Source: Tricholoma matsutake (taxonomy: Eukaryota; Basidiomycota; Agaricomycetes; Agaricales; Tricholomataceae). Taken from it: a DNA stretch of 64,000 nt. The translations under genes and the position numbers were made by a program. The stretch's first letter is position 1. The number at the start of each line of letters is the position of its first letter. Shown here one piece after another: positions 1 through 11,301 of this stretch. The notes beneath the pieces were generated by a model. The model searched no databases, was not told the DNA's origin, and saw only the letters and a program-made list of their open reading frames with translations. Where the stretch lies: assembly GCA_026075535.2 (NCBI GenBank), contig AP026538.1, positions 8,928,001 to 8,992,000 on the forward strand, read 5' to 3'.

Positions 1-482
1 CCAATTCCAGACTGTACGAGCCAATTTATTCCTCTATCTATAACATTCCTTGTTGACATTTTGATTCTCCAGGTTATTCAGTCTATTAACCCTGGTCAGC
101 ATGACCTTTGTAGCATGAGAGAAAGATATTTTCAACTGTAGAAGTGGTATTCATGACACGTGCAAAGCTATGGTCCAGGGTTTTTTAGCTGATGTTTAGA
201 GTAAAAGGAAAGCTGATGCTTGAAAAACATTCTGTTGCTACATTCACTACATAATGTTCGAAGGTCCGGTTTGGTCCAGTTTTTCAACCCCCAAGAGGGG
301 CAACCATGGACCGCAACCAGTCCAAACCATTGCCCACACTTGAAGGACTGCAACCAAACTGAATAGGACCAGTCCTATTTGGTTCAGTTGCTCCCGAAAA
401 ACCAGTTTCAACCAGTTTTACTACCATTTTTTACTGTCTAATTAAATTATATTATATACTTGATAGAACTAATTCCATCACC

Positions 483-502
483 CTGTGAGCAGGTGCTCAC
501 AG
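483..502. repeat. GAGCA-type hairpin, copy 1
   Basis: CTGTGAGCA and TGCTCACAG form perfect 9-bp arms around GG. Related hairpins recur at 956-977 and several times between 59390 and 60423, so this is a dispersed repeat. Confidence 0.6.
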
Positions 503-955
503 CGGTGGGATGTTGCTAATAGAATAAAATAAAATAAAAAAAGACCAAATAACAAAAGAAAAAAAAACACTCCACTGTCTCGCATTTGTAGCAAGAGTGG
601 GGCTTCGTACATTGTTCCCCAGTACTCATTGTTGTCAGCCTCATTGTTCATTGTATCCCCCATTTGCCTTGTCCTCGCATTGTCATTTGTCATCCCCACA
701 TTGTTGTTAGCCATCCCCACACTGTCATTTGTTGTTGTCGTCCCCACATTGTCATTTGTTGTCATTCCCGCATTGTCGTTCATTGTCCCCTCCCTCTCTG
801 TTGTTTATCGCCACCCTCCCCATTTTTGTTATTGTCTTGTCGGCCCATCCCTTGTCATCAGCACCTCCATTGCCCTCTATGATCAGTGGCTCACAGGCAG
901 GGTGGTGGTGCTGTGTGATGTGGCACCTGTTGTGGTCCAGGAATGCATTGCTACG

Positions 956-977
956 CTGCGAGCAGAGATGCTCACAG
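956..977. repeat. GAGCA-type hairpin, copy 2
   Basis: CTGCGAGCA and TGCTCACAG arms around GAGA. Same family as 483-502, with the same GTGG-rich right flank. Confidence 0.5.
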
Positions 978-1040
978 TGGCGGCGTGGTCCAGGTGGCTC
1001 ACAGGGGCAATGTAGGGGTGTTGTTGTTGTCAAGCCTGAG

Positions 1041-1127
1041 GAAGAAATTAAAATGGTTAGTAAAAAAAAAGAAATCAGTGATAACGAACATACCTGCGGC
1101 CCAAATGACGCTAGTCATTGTTTGGGC
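1041..1127 (-). repeat. Stem-loop plus intron-like unit, copy 1
   Basis: On the minus strand a 29-bp stem-loop (1099-1127, arms GCCCAAA and TTTGGGC) is followed by GTATGT, a T-rich tract, a CTAAC branch-like site and a pyrimidine-CAG, which is the layout of a basidiomycete intron. The same unit recurs at 1262-1368 and as a tandem array at 58720-59276. Confidence 0.5.
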
Positions 1128-1261
1128 ACTTTGTGTTCATTTGTCTGTGGGGGCAAGGTTCCAAGCTAGGGAGTATGCAATAGAGGTGGGGAATGAAGAG
1201 GGCAGGTTGTCACCCCTGTTGGTGTTGATGGTGTCATTTCCATTGGTGTTGTTCACATTGC

Positions 1262-1368
1262 GTCATTAAGAAAAGAAGAGAATCTAAAAGAAAGTAAAAA
1301 ACAATTAGTAGAAGTGATTAATAAAAAAAACATACTCTGCCCAAAGGATGGACTGGCATCGTTTGGGC
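1262..1368 (-). repeat. Stem-loop plus intron-like unit, copy 2
   Basis: The stem-loop is at 1339-1368 with arms GCCCAAA and TTTGGGC. On the minus strand it is followed by a TATGT donor-like start, a T-rich tract, CTAAT and TTTTAG. Second member of the family at 1041-1127. Confidence 0.5.
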
Positions 1369-1700
1369 TGCCTGCATTGTGTTCATTTGTTTGTGTGGTC
1401 ATTGGTGCAGACAGAGTGGTGATGCGGCCATTGTTGATGTTGTCATTGTGGTTGTGGGAAGTTGTCAGACAACAGGCAAGTGGTGCCACTTTTGTTTTTT
1501 GGGAGCACAAACATGACCACATGGTCCGTGTGCTGCCACAGGGTATATAAACACCCACCAAATGTCTACTTCTATTGTAGACTTATCCCACTTTGTTAAC
1601 AATTAGTTATAATTAGTATTATATTAGTATTATATTAGTTCTTTTTATCTATATTTATGTAGCTCTAACTGTATATACAGTACATATTATATAAGTGAGA

Positions 1701-1731
1701 AGACCGGTCACAAACTGATTGTGACCGGTCT
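1701..1731. repeat. Perfect 13-bp inverted repeat
   Basis: AGACCGGTCACAA (1701-1713) and its exact complement (1719-1731) flank a 5-base loop. It lies in a segment rich in GGTCC phrases and may belong to the end of a DNA element; no function is visible. Confidence 0.6.
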
Positions 1732-2282
1732 TTGATCAGTTTTTGAATATTTTCAATGCAAGGCAACCTGCAACTGGACCGACTCCCAAATGAGGTCTGG
1801 TTGCCTTCAGTTGGGTTGGGTTGGGTTTCGGTCTTTTTTCCGATTTATGCAACTGGACCTTCAAACACTATCACTATGTGTATTAAAAAAAAAATGAATG
1901 GTGTTTTGAAATAGTATGATTTCATCTTGTTATATTTATTTAATGACAGAGAATGCGCAATGAAACCCTCCTATTCAATTTCTCTTTGCTCTCACAGCAG
2001 TCCCATATAAAGAGGAACATGGCTCAGGCAATTTGAAACCTCTCTGTTGACAGTATATGGTATATCAGATGGGCAAGACACTGCCTCCAAAAAAGTAAGT
2101 GCTTCAAGTTATTGATATGTCGACTTCTGTAAACTAACTTTAAAGCACAGGGAAAAAGATTACTGGAATGACCTGATTACTGAATTTTCCTTGACCAACT
2201 ACATGCATGACATCACATGTTCGATAGCTGCATATCTTTGAGCCGCTGTGATGAGCAGAGGAAAAAAACAAAGCTCCAGAGT

Positions 2283-2510
2283 GTACATCAAGGATCCTTA
2301 GACTTTATAATCCAGAAAGTGGTGTTGGGATAATAGATGACTATGAACTCACAGCTACTATTAGCCACAACTTTGCAGATCATCAAAGACAACAGCCAAG
2401 AGCATACATTGAGGACCTGTAGAATCTAGAACCTTGAAATAGCAGACTATTATGAACTCACAGCTACTACTAGTCATGACTTTGCAGATCGTCAAAGAGG
2501 ACAGGCAAGT
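2283..2510. repeat. Two-copy tandem duplication, about 109 bp period
   Basis: The phrase TATGAACTCACAGCTACTA occurs at 2342 and 2451, with related sequence before and after each copy. The copies have diverged by scattered substitutions. No coding frame is supported. Confidence 0.6.
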
Positions 2511-3473
2511 CCCAAAGATAAGATGATATAACTCATTGGTACTACTACCAGCAAGTTGCCAATGATGATCAATGATTGATGAAGTTGAGAAATTCCAGTT
2601 ATATATAACCAGCTATAACTATGTGGCAGTGTTGAGTTTATCAAATTTGACATAACACGTTGATAAGGCTGGTACAAAATATAAACATATGAGTAAAGGA
2701 AAGACTTTTTATACAAAATATCCAAGATCAAAAATTTACAGCCAATAAGCTTAGGGCTTAGACTTCTTTCTATGTTTACCCTTCAGAGCAGACATTAGCA
2801 GCACAGAAATGTTGTCCAATTGTCTGGATTGACAACTGGAAATCCCATGTTGCATGGGTGGGTGGGCAAAGGAGAGTGTAAAATAACCCGATGCTTGACT
2901 TAATTAGTTCTGCTAGTAAGACAAGAAATTGTCTTCTTAAAATGTTTGATGAGGACCCAGAGGTCGAGAGTTGATAATGATGGGAAAATAGCTATCAGCG
3001 GCAGGCCAGAGCGCATCTATGTTGTTTTCAGAGATAAGGATATCGAGGGGGTGAATACCCCACTCCATGAGCTCCTCAATGATGGCAGTATGAATGTTCC
3101 ACAAATTCTATTTTTTCAGGATAAAATTGTTCCAAAAGAAAAATAACAGACATTGATATAAAGGGCACTCAATGTGCCGAACAAGGTATAGGAATTTTGG
3201 TAAGCAAAAAGCAAAAACCATGATGTGATTAAGGAATCTTAAAGGTGGAGACTCAAGAGGATCAGAAATAGGCCGCCACAGGGATGCAGGACAGGCTCGT
3301 ATTGGGGACTACTTCTTAATACAATCTGTCATTGTCAAAGCCAATGAGGAGAAGCTGCACAGAACTACTTCCATGCAGCATATATTTTTTTGGTTGGATT
3401 TCAGTCTGAAGAAATGTAAGAAAATGCTGATTGCTAAGAAAGTGACAATTTGGGGAAATGAGCCAGTATGGGC

Positions 3474-4850
3474 TTATATTTCCAGATAATATATATAATT
3501 CAACTCTGTTTTACTACTTGACTCTGTTTTAATCTTTTTTGATGTTGATTTGTCCTTTGGATGATCAAGCTCTGTACTAAACTTCTGCTTTCCAAGATAT
3601 GCTGGTTGAGCTCTCATGCCATCTGCTGGTAAAAAGTGAGACACTTCTGTCTTTCTTGGACATAGATCAGGAATTGGCTTGAAAGAAATCATAATTTTCC
3701 AATTGGCCTCAGTACTGTCAGACAAGTGAAACAGATCATGGTCATTCCACCAGATTGCTCGATGAACCTTTGATGGCACATATTTTCCCCCTTTAACTAG
3801 ATGAAAGGTTGATATGAGATCATTTCTACTGTTGCCTACTACTGAACTTGGCAGCTTTCCATTATAACGCAGTGTAGTTATATCATCCAACATCTCAAGC
3901 TCCCTGAATTCCTGATGTAGTGCACCTGAAGCACCCCCTGTAATTTTGTATGCATCAAAGCCTTGTAGTATCACTGTACCTGCTGCTGATGCACTCCTAG
4001 ATAGTGCAGTATAATAAGACTGGTGGCTCCTTGCACTAGAAAGATTAACAACATTGAATGGTCTTGTCTTGCCTTGAGAGGTATAATCTGTCATAGCAAA
4101 GTTTGGCAGCAACTCAACTTAACTCCTGGAGATATTGATAGTTGCATCATTTGGAAGAACACATTGGGTGTTGGTGATCATTCTAGTCAATGGTACAACA
4201 TTTTCAGGTAAGTTTTCCAGTTGCACAATTTGTGGAGGATTTACAAGCTTTACAAACAGTGTATCAAGCATGCATTGACCCCTGGAACCCCTGGTTGTCT
4301 GCCAGTCATACACTGTTGCATCTTGACCTTTGGTCATACATAGCTCTGTTGCACTGTTTAATCGAATAATCACAGGTAGTCCACAACAAAGTGACAATTT
4401 ACCAGGTATGTTTTTTGTATTACTGCTAGGTGGCAAATCCCAAAGGGTCTGCTGTAAGGCTGGTGACAGGGAAGGGATTTGGACTCACTTATTTCCCAAT
4501 TTCATGAATGACTTTTTCTTCCTGGAACCTTGTGCTCGATCATCTGTTGAACTAACTGTGTCTTCAGAATAGAAAGTAACAAGATCTTGTCCAGTCTCAG
4601 CTGCAAATCTTTGAGAACCAAGGTCATTGATGACATCTTTTGGCAAATTCAGTGTAGTGATTATTGACACATTACAAAATTGTTTTTCATTGACAGAAGG
4701 ACAGCCCTCAAGATCACTGGATATCTGAGAATGCAAAAATGCAATGTCATCAGGTGTGCATGATTTATATCTCATATTGCTCAATGCTTCACGCAGCCTT
4801 GCATCACTGGAGTTTGAGTCTTTGACGCATGTTTTGATGCAGAATAACAA
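3474..4850 (-). pseudogene. Helitron PIF1-like helicase, motor domain 2 and tail
   Basis: Three successive fragments (4485-4850, 4119-4436, 3474-4112) continue the helicase. The last carries motif V MTDYTSQGKTRPFNVVNL and motif VI YYTALSRSASAAGTVIL. After motif VI come about 140 residues of C-terminal tail rich in Lys/Ser/Thr. The fragments are separated by frameshifts and by a TAA (Gln codon CAA to TAA likely) before VELLPNFAMTDY. Confidence 0.85.
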
Positions 4851-5991
4851 CAGTGGTTATTTGATGCCACAGGGCCTTTCCAATTGCAGCTTCTTGATCA
4901 CAAAGACTTTGTGGATTTGAACCAACTGTTCTACTGTACAAGGATGCATGCTCCTGCCCAATTGCAGGAGGAAGTTGTGCAAAATCACCTGCAAAAATCA
5001 TGTTTAGTCCTCCAAAGGGTTCCTCATTGTTGTTCATCACCCGTGCAAGTCTTTCACTGATCCTATAAATGTCCTTGCAGGATAACATTGACACCTCATC
5101 CATAAAAACATAGTCGACCCCCTGCAATCGTTGTTTTACCTCTGCAAGCTGCAAATTTGCAGACTTGCTGAATGCAAAATCATTTATCCCAAACATATAA
5201 TAATAAGTTGAACCCCCAAGCAATGCTGCTGCACTACCAGTTGGTGCCACAATAATGAATCGATGGGACTCCTTCTTACATTTGAAAAACTCCATCAGGG
5301 CCTTCAATACTTGGGATTTTCCTGTTCCCCCCATTCCACCAATATGCATCTTCAACTTCTCAGAAGTCAGGTGACAAGAGTGGTTGGCAACTATATGAAA
5401 TGCACGCTCCTGTTCTGCATTCAGATGGAACATCTTTGCAACAGAGTCCATTTCAGCTTTCCAGTCTAGGCTAACACACTTTTTCTCTAGATAGCCTTGG
5501 TCAACAATCTTGACACCCTGCAATATACCTTCACCACTTGAGTGGGGAGCATCAGTAGGTCTGCTGTTCTGGTAACTTTGTAACCAACTCTCAAGAATGC
5601 CCTGTCTTTTTGAGGCAACCACATTTTTCCATTCACTTCCAACACATATGCCTGAAACAGACTCATAAGAGGTTGGGACACAATCATCTGGGAGAATTTC
5701 AAGTTGGTGTGCAGTCCAACCAAGCTGGGTCATGATGAGCTTGGTTATGGACATTGACTTTATTTGTTGCTGGAACCTTTGACTTTGCTGATTGTCAATC
5801 TCAATCTCTTCAGCAGGCAAGTTATCAACTAAAATATCATCCAGTCCATCCAAAACATCTGATTGATTGAATTCATGGAGAATAGTATCATCATTCATCC
5901 AACCAGGCACAGTGGTAGCTCCCTTCTTCAATTCAGATAAAAAATTATCCTTCTGGTCAAGGCACTCATAACAAATGTTGAAGTTTTTCAT
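4804..5991 (-). pseudogene. Helitron PIF1-like helicase, motor domain 1
   Basis: Motifs appear in order: Walker A GGMGGTGKS, an APTGSAAALLGG motif Ia, Walker B VFMDEVSML, motif III FAGDFAQLPP and motif IV ILHQNMRQ. This is the SF1B PIF1/RecD-like helicase expected after the Rep domain, and would unwind donor DNA during rolling-circle transposition. The frame breaks right after motif IV and continues in 4485-4850. Confidence 0.9.
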
Positions 5992-6686
5992 TATCTTTTT
6001 CTGTTGGTCAGTAAATACATGAGCAACAAATGCTTTGATTTAAGAGTAGAACCAGTTCGCCAAGGTTTAAACAAAGTTAACATAGTTGTGCAATAAAATT
6101 CCCTGTCACCTTGGTCACAACAAGGAAGTGTCTGTCCTACAAAATTGGGTACAAGTGGAGAAGGAAAAGACTTCAAGCCATGGGTAGCAGCAAGTGGATG
6201 TGACTCTGTGAAATGCAGCATTCTTTTTGGCAAATCATGATTGTCTGAACTGTCATTAGCAGGATTCTGGTCACTTGCAGCATCGTGTCCATGATCAGCT
6301 TCTTCTGCATTGTCACAGTCATTATGATCAGATGGATCAGGGGGTGCAGGTTTTTTTGTAGGTTTGCTTGGAAATTTTACACGTTTATAGTTTGATATCC
6401 TGTCATAAAGTGACATATCTTCCAGGTCTACTGGGTGGCAAACATAATCATCCACATTTGATATTCCAACAATTCTTCCATTCTGCTTCAAGATGGCAAC
6501 CTTTTGGGTCTGCTCTCCAGTAAGATCCTCATCCCAGGCCTTTCTAACCTCATGAACAAAGGACTGCCAGTAAAATGGTACAAATTTATGGCTAGTGTAG
6601 TGGTCTGGGTTACCGAGTAAGTACAAACATATCATGGGCAAACCCATTTCCAATTTTGTACACATTGTATTCACCATCTTTGTCAT
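5991..6686 (-). pseudogene. Helitron protein, linker between Rep and helicase
   Basis: A 231-codon open stretch with GLPMICLYLLGNPDHYTSH near its start. That phrase belongs to the end of the Rep region in this family. It continues through an acidic Asp/Ala/Asn-rich linker and ends 1 base into the start of the helicase frame. The next fragment begins at 5991, so a small frameshift or spliced junction separates them. Confidence 0.7.
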
Positions 6687-6921
6687 AAGCTTTCTGGCCT
6701 GCTTTCACAGCCACCTAGCATTTCTGTATTCTTTCGGAATATGGAACAGATGGATTCAAAGACAACATGTGTCTTCAAACTCATTTTTGTTATGTAGTCT
6801 GACACATACAATAGAGTTCCCTTGATGGCAGTCCCAGACCTCAGACTTGTGACATCAGTGTTGCAACGGAACAGATAGGAAACAATAGGTGAGAAGTTGT
6901 TGATCCAAGGCTCCTTTTTCT

Positions 6922-7460
6922 TCAGGTTGAGTGCACCAGTGACTGGATCAACCTGGGTTTCTGCGAAGGTCTCTCACGGAAAGTGTGATTTACATTTACC
7001 CCATTTATTGTCAAGACAGCCTTTGTAACTCTTTGCTTTATTCTGAGTACCATTTTTATTAATGTTGCTACTGCATGTGTGTATATTAGACTTTGACACC
7101 ACATCATCAACATTACTTGCAAAATTTTCCCACCAGGTCTTTAAATTTTGGCACTTTTTGCAGCTATCACACTCAGTTGAGCAACCTGAGCTGCATGGTA
7201 AAGGTGGAGGGTCAGGCAGTGTTTCTGTTGGATCAAGATAGTCTTCAGCACGTGAAGCATGGAACACTTTAGACAAGACCTCTGCTTGTGTGCCTGTCAA
7301 AAATTCTCCTTGGGAAGCACTCTCAAGATACTCAACTATTTTTTGCTGGAAATTAGAGGTGGGGTCAATTATTCAATTCCTTATCTCATCTGGAGTAAGG
7401 CCACCCTTAATCCAAAGCAAAAGATGGATATGAAGTGTAAGTCAACCTTGTTGTTCAACT
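6922..7460 (-). pseudogene. Helitron Rep domain: HUH motif and cysteine cluster
   Basis: Past the duplication the minus strand reads YGTVEQQG, a TGA (7442-7444), then LTLHIHLLLWIKGGLTPDE. HIH is the two-histidine Rep motif. A second TGA follows at 7373-7375. Downstream is a cysteine-rich piece (CSSGCSTECDSCKKC) that looks metal-binding. Both stops fall where arginine or a similar residue would be expected, which fits CGA-to-TGA decay at least for the first. Confidence 0.75.
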
Positions 7461-8682
7461 GTACCATAGTATGCAGAAGTCTCTCCATAAAGTCCAGGAT
7501 GGCATAAGTCCAGGATGGCATGAGTCCATGCCAAGTACATGTTTGATGAACTGTTCAATCATGAAGTGGAAAAACCAAGCAAAGGCTACAGGATTATTAG
7601 CAATGAGTCGATATTGGTCCTCTGGAAGTCTAATACTAGGTTCAAATGTAGCATCTTGATCAGCATAGTACAAAGCAATGGGATTCTTAACATCAGCAGG
7701 TGAAAGTGTGATATACCAGAGTGGAGCACCTTGATGGGCTATCAATGACCATATTTCATTTCTCATATACTTCTTACTAGTGACTGAACCAGAAATCTTA
7801 CCACCTATATGGTCCAAGTCTCGAATAACTTGAAAGCAGTCCTTTTCTTCTTGAGTAGATGGTTTGATTATATCCCCCTTTGACATCTTATCAGCTATCA
7901 ATGACATGACCTCTTGATCAAGGTTGAGAAGACGCTGTGCTATATCATCACATTTTTTTGTTTCAGCCAACAAAAACCCACCTGTTGTACTGGCCTTTAT
8001 CTGCTCGTGACTGAAGGCTACAAAAGGAAAGCTGGGATCTCTTTGGAAACACTTGTCATGGTACATAAGAAGATGTCTTTTATGCTCTTTATCAGATAGC
8101 GATGTAGAGCCAATCCCTCCATGACCATAGGGAAAGTGCCAAGGAAAGAGCTGTGGGTATAGTCCTGGATTTTCATAAATTGATTCAGCATATGGGCTGT
8201 GACCAATTGCAAGGGCTTTTTCTTTATTTGACCAGTGCTGAAGAGCAAGAGCCTTTTGTGCATCAACTGTTTTGGTATCCAGTTCTGCTCCTGTCAAGCC
8301 ATGAACAATGAAAGGGCACTCTCCCTGGGTAACACCATCATCAACTTGATTATCAAATGCACTTGTACCTTCAGGAACCTTGTTGGAATCTGCATGGTGA
8401 TATTCCATGGACACAGGAGGCAGATCTTCTGGATAGCTATTTAAATTTTCATATGATATATCCAAGTCACTGTAATCAATATGGTTCAGCTTTAGCCATT
8501 CAAGTGCCTTGGCTACTCAGTTTCTCCTGACTAGAAGTGGGGTACATGACAGGTCCTCTTCTGTAGGTTTTGTAGGTTGTGAATAGAATGGCAAGAACAT
8601 CATCCATTTCTTCTACTGGAGGAGGCAGAGTCTGGTATACCTTTGGGAGAGGGGATTCAAATGCAATTACATGAGCAACCAT
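7455..8682 (-). pseudogene. Helitron Rep domain (Helitron_like_N), upstream part
   Basis: Two fragments (8500-8682 and 7455-8465) carry MVAHVIAFESPLPKVY, then a long block including YPQLFPWHFPYGHGG, LLMYHDKCFQRDP and PLWYITLSPADVKNP. These are hallmark stretches of the Helitron-like N-terminal Rep domain that precedes the catalytic HUH motif. The frame is lost at 7491-7522 through a 16-bp tandem duplication, immediately before the conserved HPGLYGETSAYYGT stretch. Confidence 0.85.
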
Positions 8683-8809
8683 TTTCTGATACCACTAGAA
8701 GCCACTTTGACAAAACAACAATTGTGATGTATATGAGCAACAAGAAGTCTCTCTACATAGTTGAGGTCTGACAGCACCTTTGGAGCTTCACCAAGCTAAA
8801 GGTTATTAG

Positions 8810-9660
8810 CTAAAGCAAGACATGGAACTTTCCCTTTCCTGATGCACTTACGGCAGTTATCACACACTTTGTTGTGTTGCATCGGTAATCAAGAACTGGA
8901 CCCTTGAACTCAGAAATTGCTTGAGATGCTGATTTGTGTTCAGTTCGAGTCACACCTGGAGCTGCTAAGATGGCAAGCATTGTCTTGATAGCTTTCAGAT
9001 GGATCAGCTGAGCAACAGGCACCAACTTGGCACATACAGCACACCCTGATTCCTCAAGTAATGATGGTCTTGACTCTTTGCACCATTCTCTGACTATAGT
9101 CTCACCTAATTCCTTTGTGGCTGGTGGAGGTGGAAATGGGTCAGATGTAGTGCTTGCACTAGATTTATCATGTTTGGAGCCCTTATGCTTTGTAGTGCCT
9201 GCATCGTGTTTAGAACCTTGCCGCTTCTTCAGATTTAGCTTGACCTTTTCCTCCTTAGTGAGATTTGCAAATGACTCAGCTGCTTTTTTCTTCTTCTTTA
9301 CAGCAGCAGGCAGCTGGGCTTCAAGAACAGAAATGTACAATTTACAATTGACACAATCATGACCCTCAAAGATTTTTACAAGTTCATCTTTAGTGAGATG
9401 CCAGTGTGAACTGAGAGGAATCTTATGTATCCGTGCAATCTTTTGCACATTCTGCTTAGAAAGATGTGGTACAATTTCAGTAAGGGACAAGTCAGCATAT
9501 ACAAAGCCATGCTGTACAGGGTAAGCCAGGCATCCTATGTCATCTACATGGTCTACATAATGAGATACATGAGCAGACATTAATTGTTCACCACCCTTCT
9601 TAATATATGATGCAACAGAAGGATGTGAAAATACATATGGTCTACCTCCACCAGTAGGGA
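8810..9660 (-). pseudogene. Helitron protein, N-terminal region
   Basis: The frame is open well upstream, but protein-like sequence starts only near 9660. It contains a segment reading PHLSKQNVQKIARIHKIPLS, a cysteine pair in the phrase GHDCVNC, a long Lys/Ala and Ser/Lys low-complexity linker, and two further cysteines in CAVCAKL. I recall these phrases from the N-terminus of basidiomycete Helitron helicase-like proteins. The frame breaks after FHVLL and resumes in another frame with LGEAPKVLSDLNYVERLL after a TAG where tryptophan is expected. The true start is not determinable. Confidence 0.65.
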
Positions 9661-10319
9661 TCAAAGTACAATCATAGCTGAGCAATGTGCAGGAATATTT
9701 TGAAGGCCTGTCATGATGTACAAGTATACATAAATACTCAGACAACAATGAGCCAACATTGGCAAGTGCAGACAGAATCATACCCATCACATTACTTGTT
9801 ATTATCAGCAATGTTATTCTGTATACAATGTGGTACCTGCCATGGCGAGTGCAAGCATGTTGTCGAGGGGTTAGTGGCGATATCATGATAGCAGACAAAG
9901 CAGACAAAGCAGAAATCATGACTACATAATCATGTCGGGAACATTGATTCCTCAAGAAACCAAGCGCTATACGATGACAGGTCACCGAGATATGGCGTGA
10001 AGGAAGAACATAGATGCGAAATATAAACTGCCAAAAGGGGAATGGCATGAGACCAGCAGTTTTGTAGAAATATGCAAGAACACTATGACACCATGCAGTA
10101 CAGAGAGCATAAATTGATAAATTGAACCCAGAAGCATGGAACATGCAGAAGAACAAACAGCAGGTTTGATAAAATATTGCATAGCTAGTTTGGACTGAAG
10201 CACACAGGACAGACATGTATTGTTCTTTTGTTTGGGAGCATAAAGTTCAGGTTCAAAAGACTGCACATGCAGTCCAAGAGGTTTGACAGTCAAAGTAGAG
10301 CATTCTACCAGACAAATTG
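9661..10319. other. No supported gene
   Basis: The reverse-strand frame stays open across part of this stretch, but its composition (Cys/His/Leu-rich, no motif) is not protein-like. I see only AT-rich unique sequence between the Helitron and the minisatellite. Confidence 0.4.
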
Positions 10320-10925
10320 GGCAGACAGTTCCAAATACACAAGATATGTTGATGACAAAAAACTGCCATTGAAGAGTCTGAGCATGAGGCAAGACACACT
10401 ACCCACAGAACATGTCAACAGAGCAGTTGAGCAGGAGAACATCAAAAGAACTTACAAATGGGCAAGATACATTGACAATGGATGACTCAGGCTGTGACCA
10501 AAAAGCCTGAGCACAAGGCAAGACATGCTGCTCATAGAATGTGTCAACAGAGAAGTTGAGCAGGAGGACACCAACAGAACTTATGAATGGGCAAGATACA
10601 TTGACAATGGATGACTCAGGCTGTGACTGAAGAGCCTGAGCACAAGGCAAGACATTCTACTCATAGAATGTGTCAATGTCAAGTACAAGGACATCAACAG
10701 AACTTACAAACGGGGAAGATATGTCAGTGATGGACGACTGCCATTGAAGAGTCTGAGAACGAGGCAAGACATACTACCCGCAGAACATGTCAACAGAGCA
10801 GTCGAGCAGGAGGACATCAAGAGAGCTTACATGAAAAGCCTGAGCATGAGGCAATACATGCTACTTGTAGACTGTGTCAACAGAGGAGTTGAGCAGGGAC
10901 ATCAACACAACTCACAATGGAACTA
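10320..10925. repeat. Minisatellite, about 129-bp period, five units
   Basis: The phrase AGYCTGAG followed by AAGRCAAGACA recurs at 10375, 10504, 10633, 10750 and 10837. Spacings are 129, 129, 117 and 87 bp, so later units carry deletions. Each unit also contains GTCAACAGAG, GTTGAGCAGG and ACATCAAMAGA. A partial unit precedes 10375. Unit frames shift between copies, so I do not treat it as coding. Confidence 0.8.
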
Positions 10926-11301
10926 TACAGACACCGCACAAGGATAACATTGAAGAAACAGAATGACACAAATGCAAGGATGTGGAACACATGCATATGC
11001 ATGTTGAAGTGAGGAGCAATGAATGCAGGATCAGCCGCAGTGAGCGAAAACTGATGATGCATGAGAAATGGGCCTCTCAGGTTTTGGAACACTGCTGACA
11101 ACATCCAAAAAAGATCTCTCTCTCTTCAGTTGATTTCCATGTATGAACTCCAGCAGATTAATTAGGTGGACAGTAACATCTGAAGCAGCAGTTAAACAAG
11201 TTAATGCACAACTCGAATCGAGGCCATCTATGAATTTGAAAGTGGCGTGACAACATAAAGTTTATGTAATATGAATTACTACTAAGCACAACTCAATTTG
11301 T

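Larger units (their letters stand above)
1..3473. other. Repeat-rich stretch without a convincing gene
   Basis: No reading frame here has protein-like composition. Bases 600-800 are a degenerate short tandem of a CATTGTCATTTGT-like phrase, which makes the reverse-strand frame read as Asn-Asp-Gly repeats. The segments at about 250-420 and 1690-1870 both carry GGTCC/CAACC-rich sequence in roughly inverted arrangement and could be the ends of a 1.5 kb element. Hairpins and a tandem duplication in this stretch are listed separately. From about 2511 to 3473 I see nothing I can name; the lost 3' end of the Helitron may lie there, but I could not identify a terminal hairpin with CTRR. Confidence 0.5.
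3474..9660 (-). mobile_element. Degraded Helitron Rep/helicase locus
   Basis: This minus-strand series of fragments forms one original protein in order: an N-terminal region, a Helitron-type Rep block with the HxH metal-binding motif, a linker, and a PIF1-type helicase. Helitrons are rolling-circle DNA transposons using such a Rep-helicase. The coding series is interrupted by frameshifts, TGA/TAG/TAA codons and a 16-bp duplication, so the copy is dead. I did not find the TC 5' end or the CTRR 3' hairpin; the limits given are those of recognisable coding sequence. Confidence 0.85.

Noticed and set aside
478..783. Asn/Asp-Gly repeat protein on the minus strand
   Set aside because: Direct translation of a short degenerate tandem repeat, ending in unrelated hydrophobic residues.
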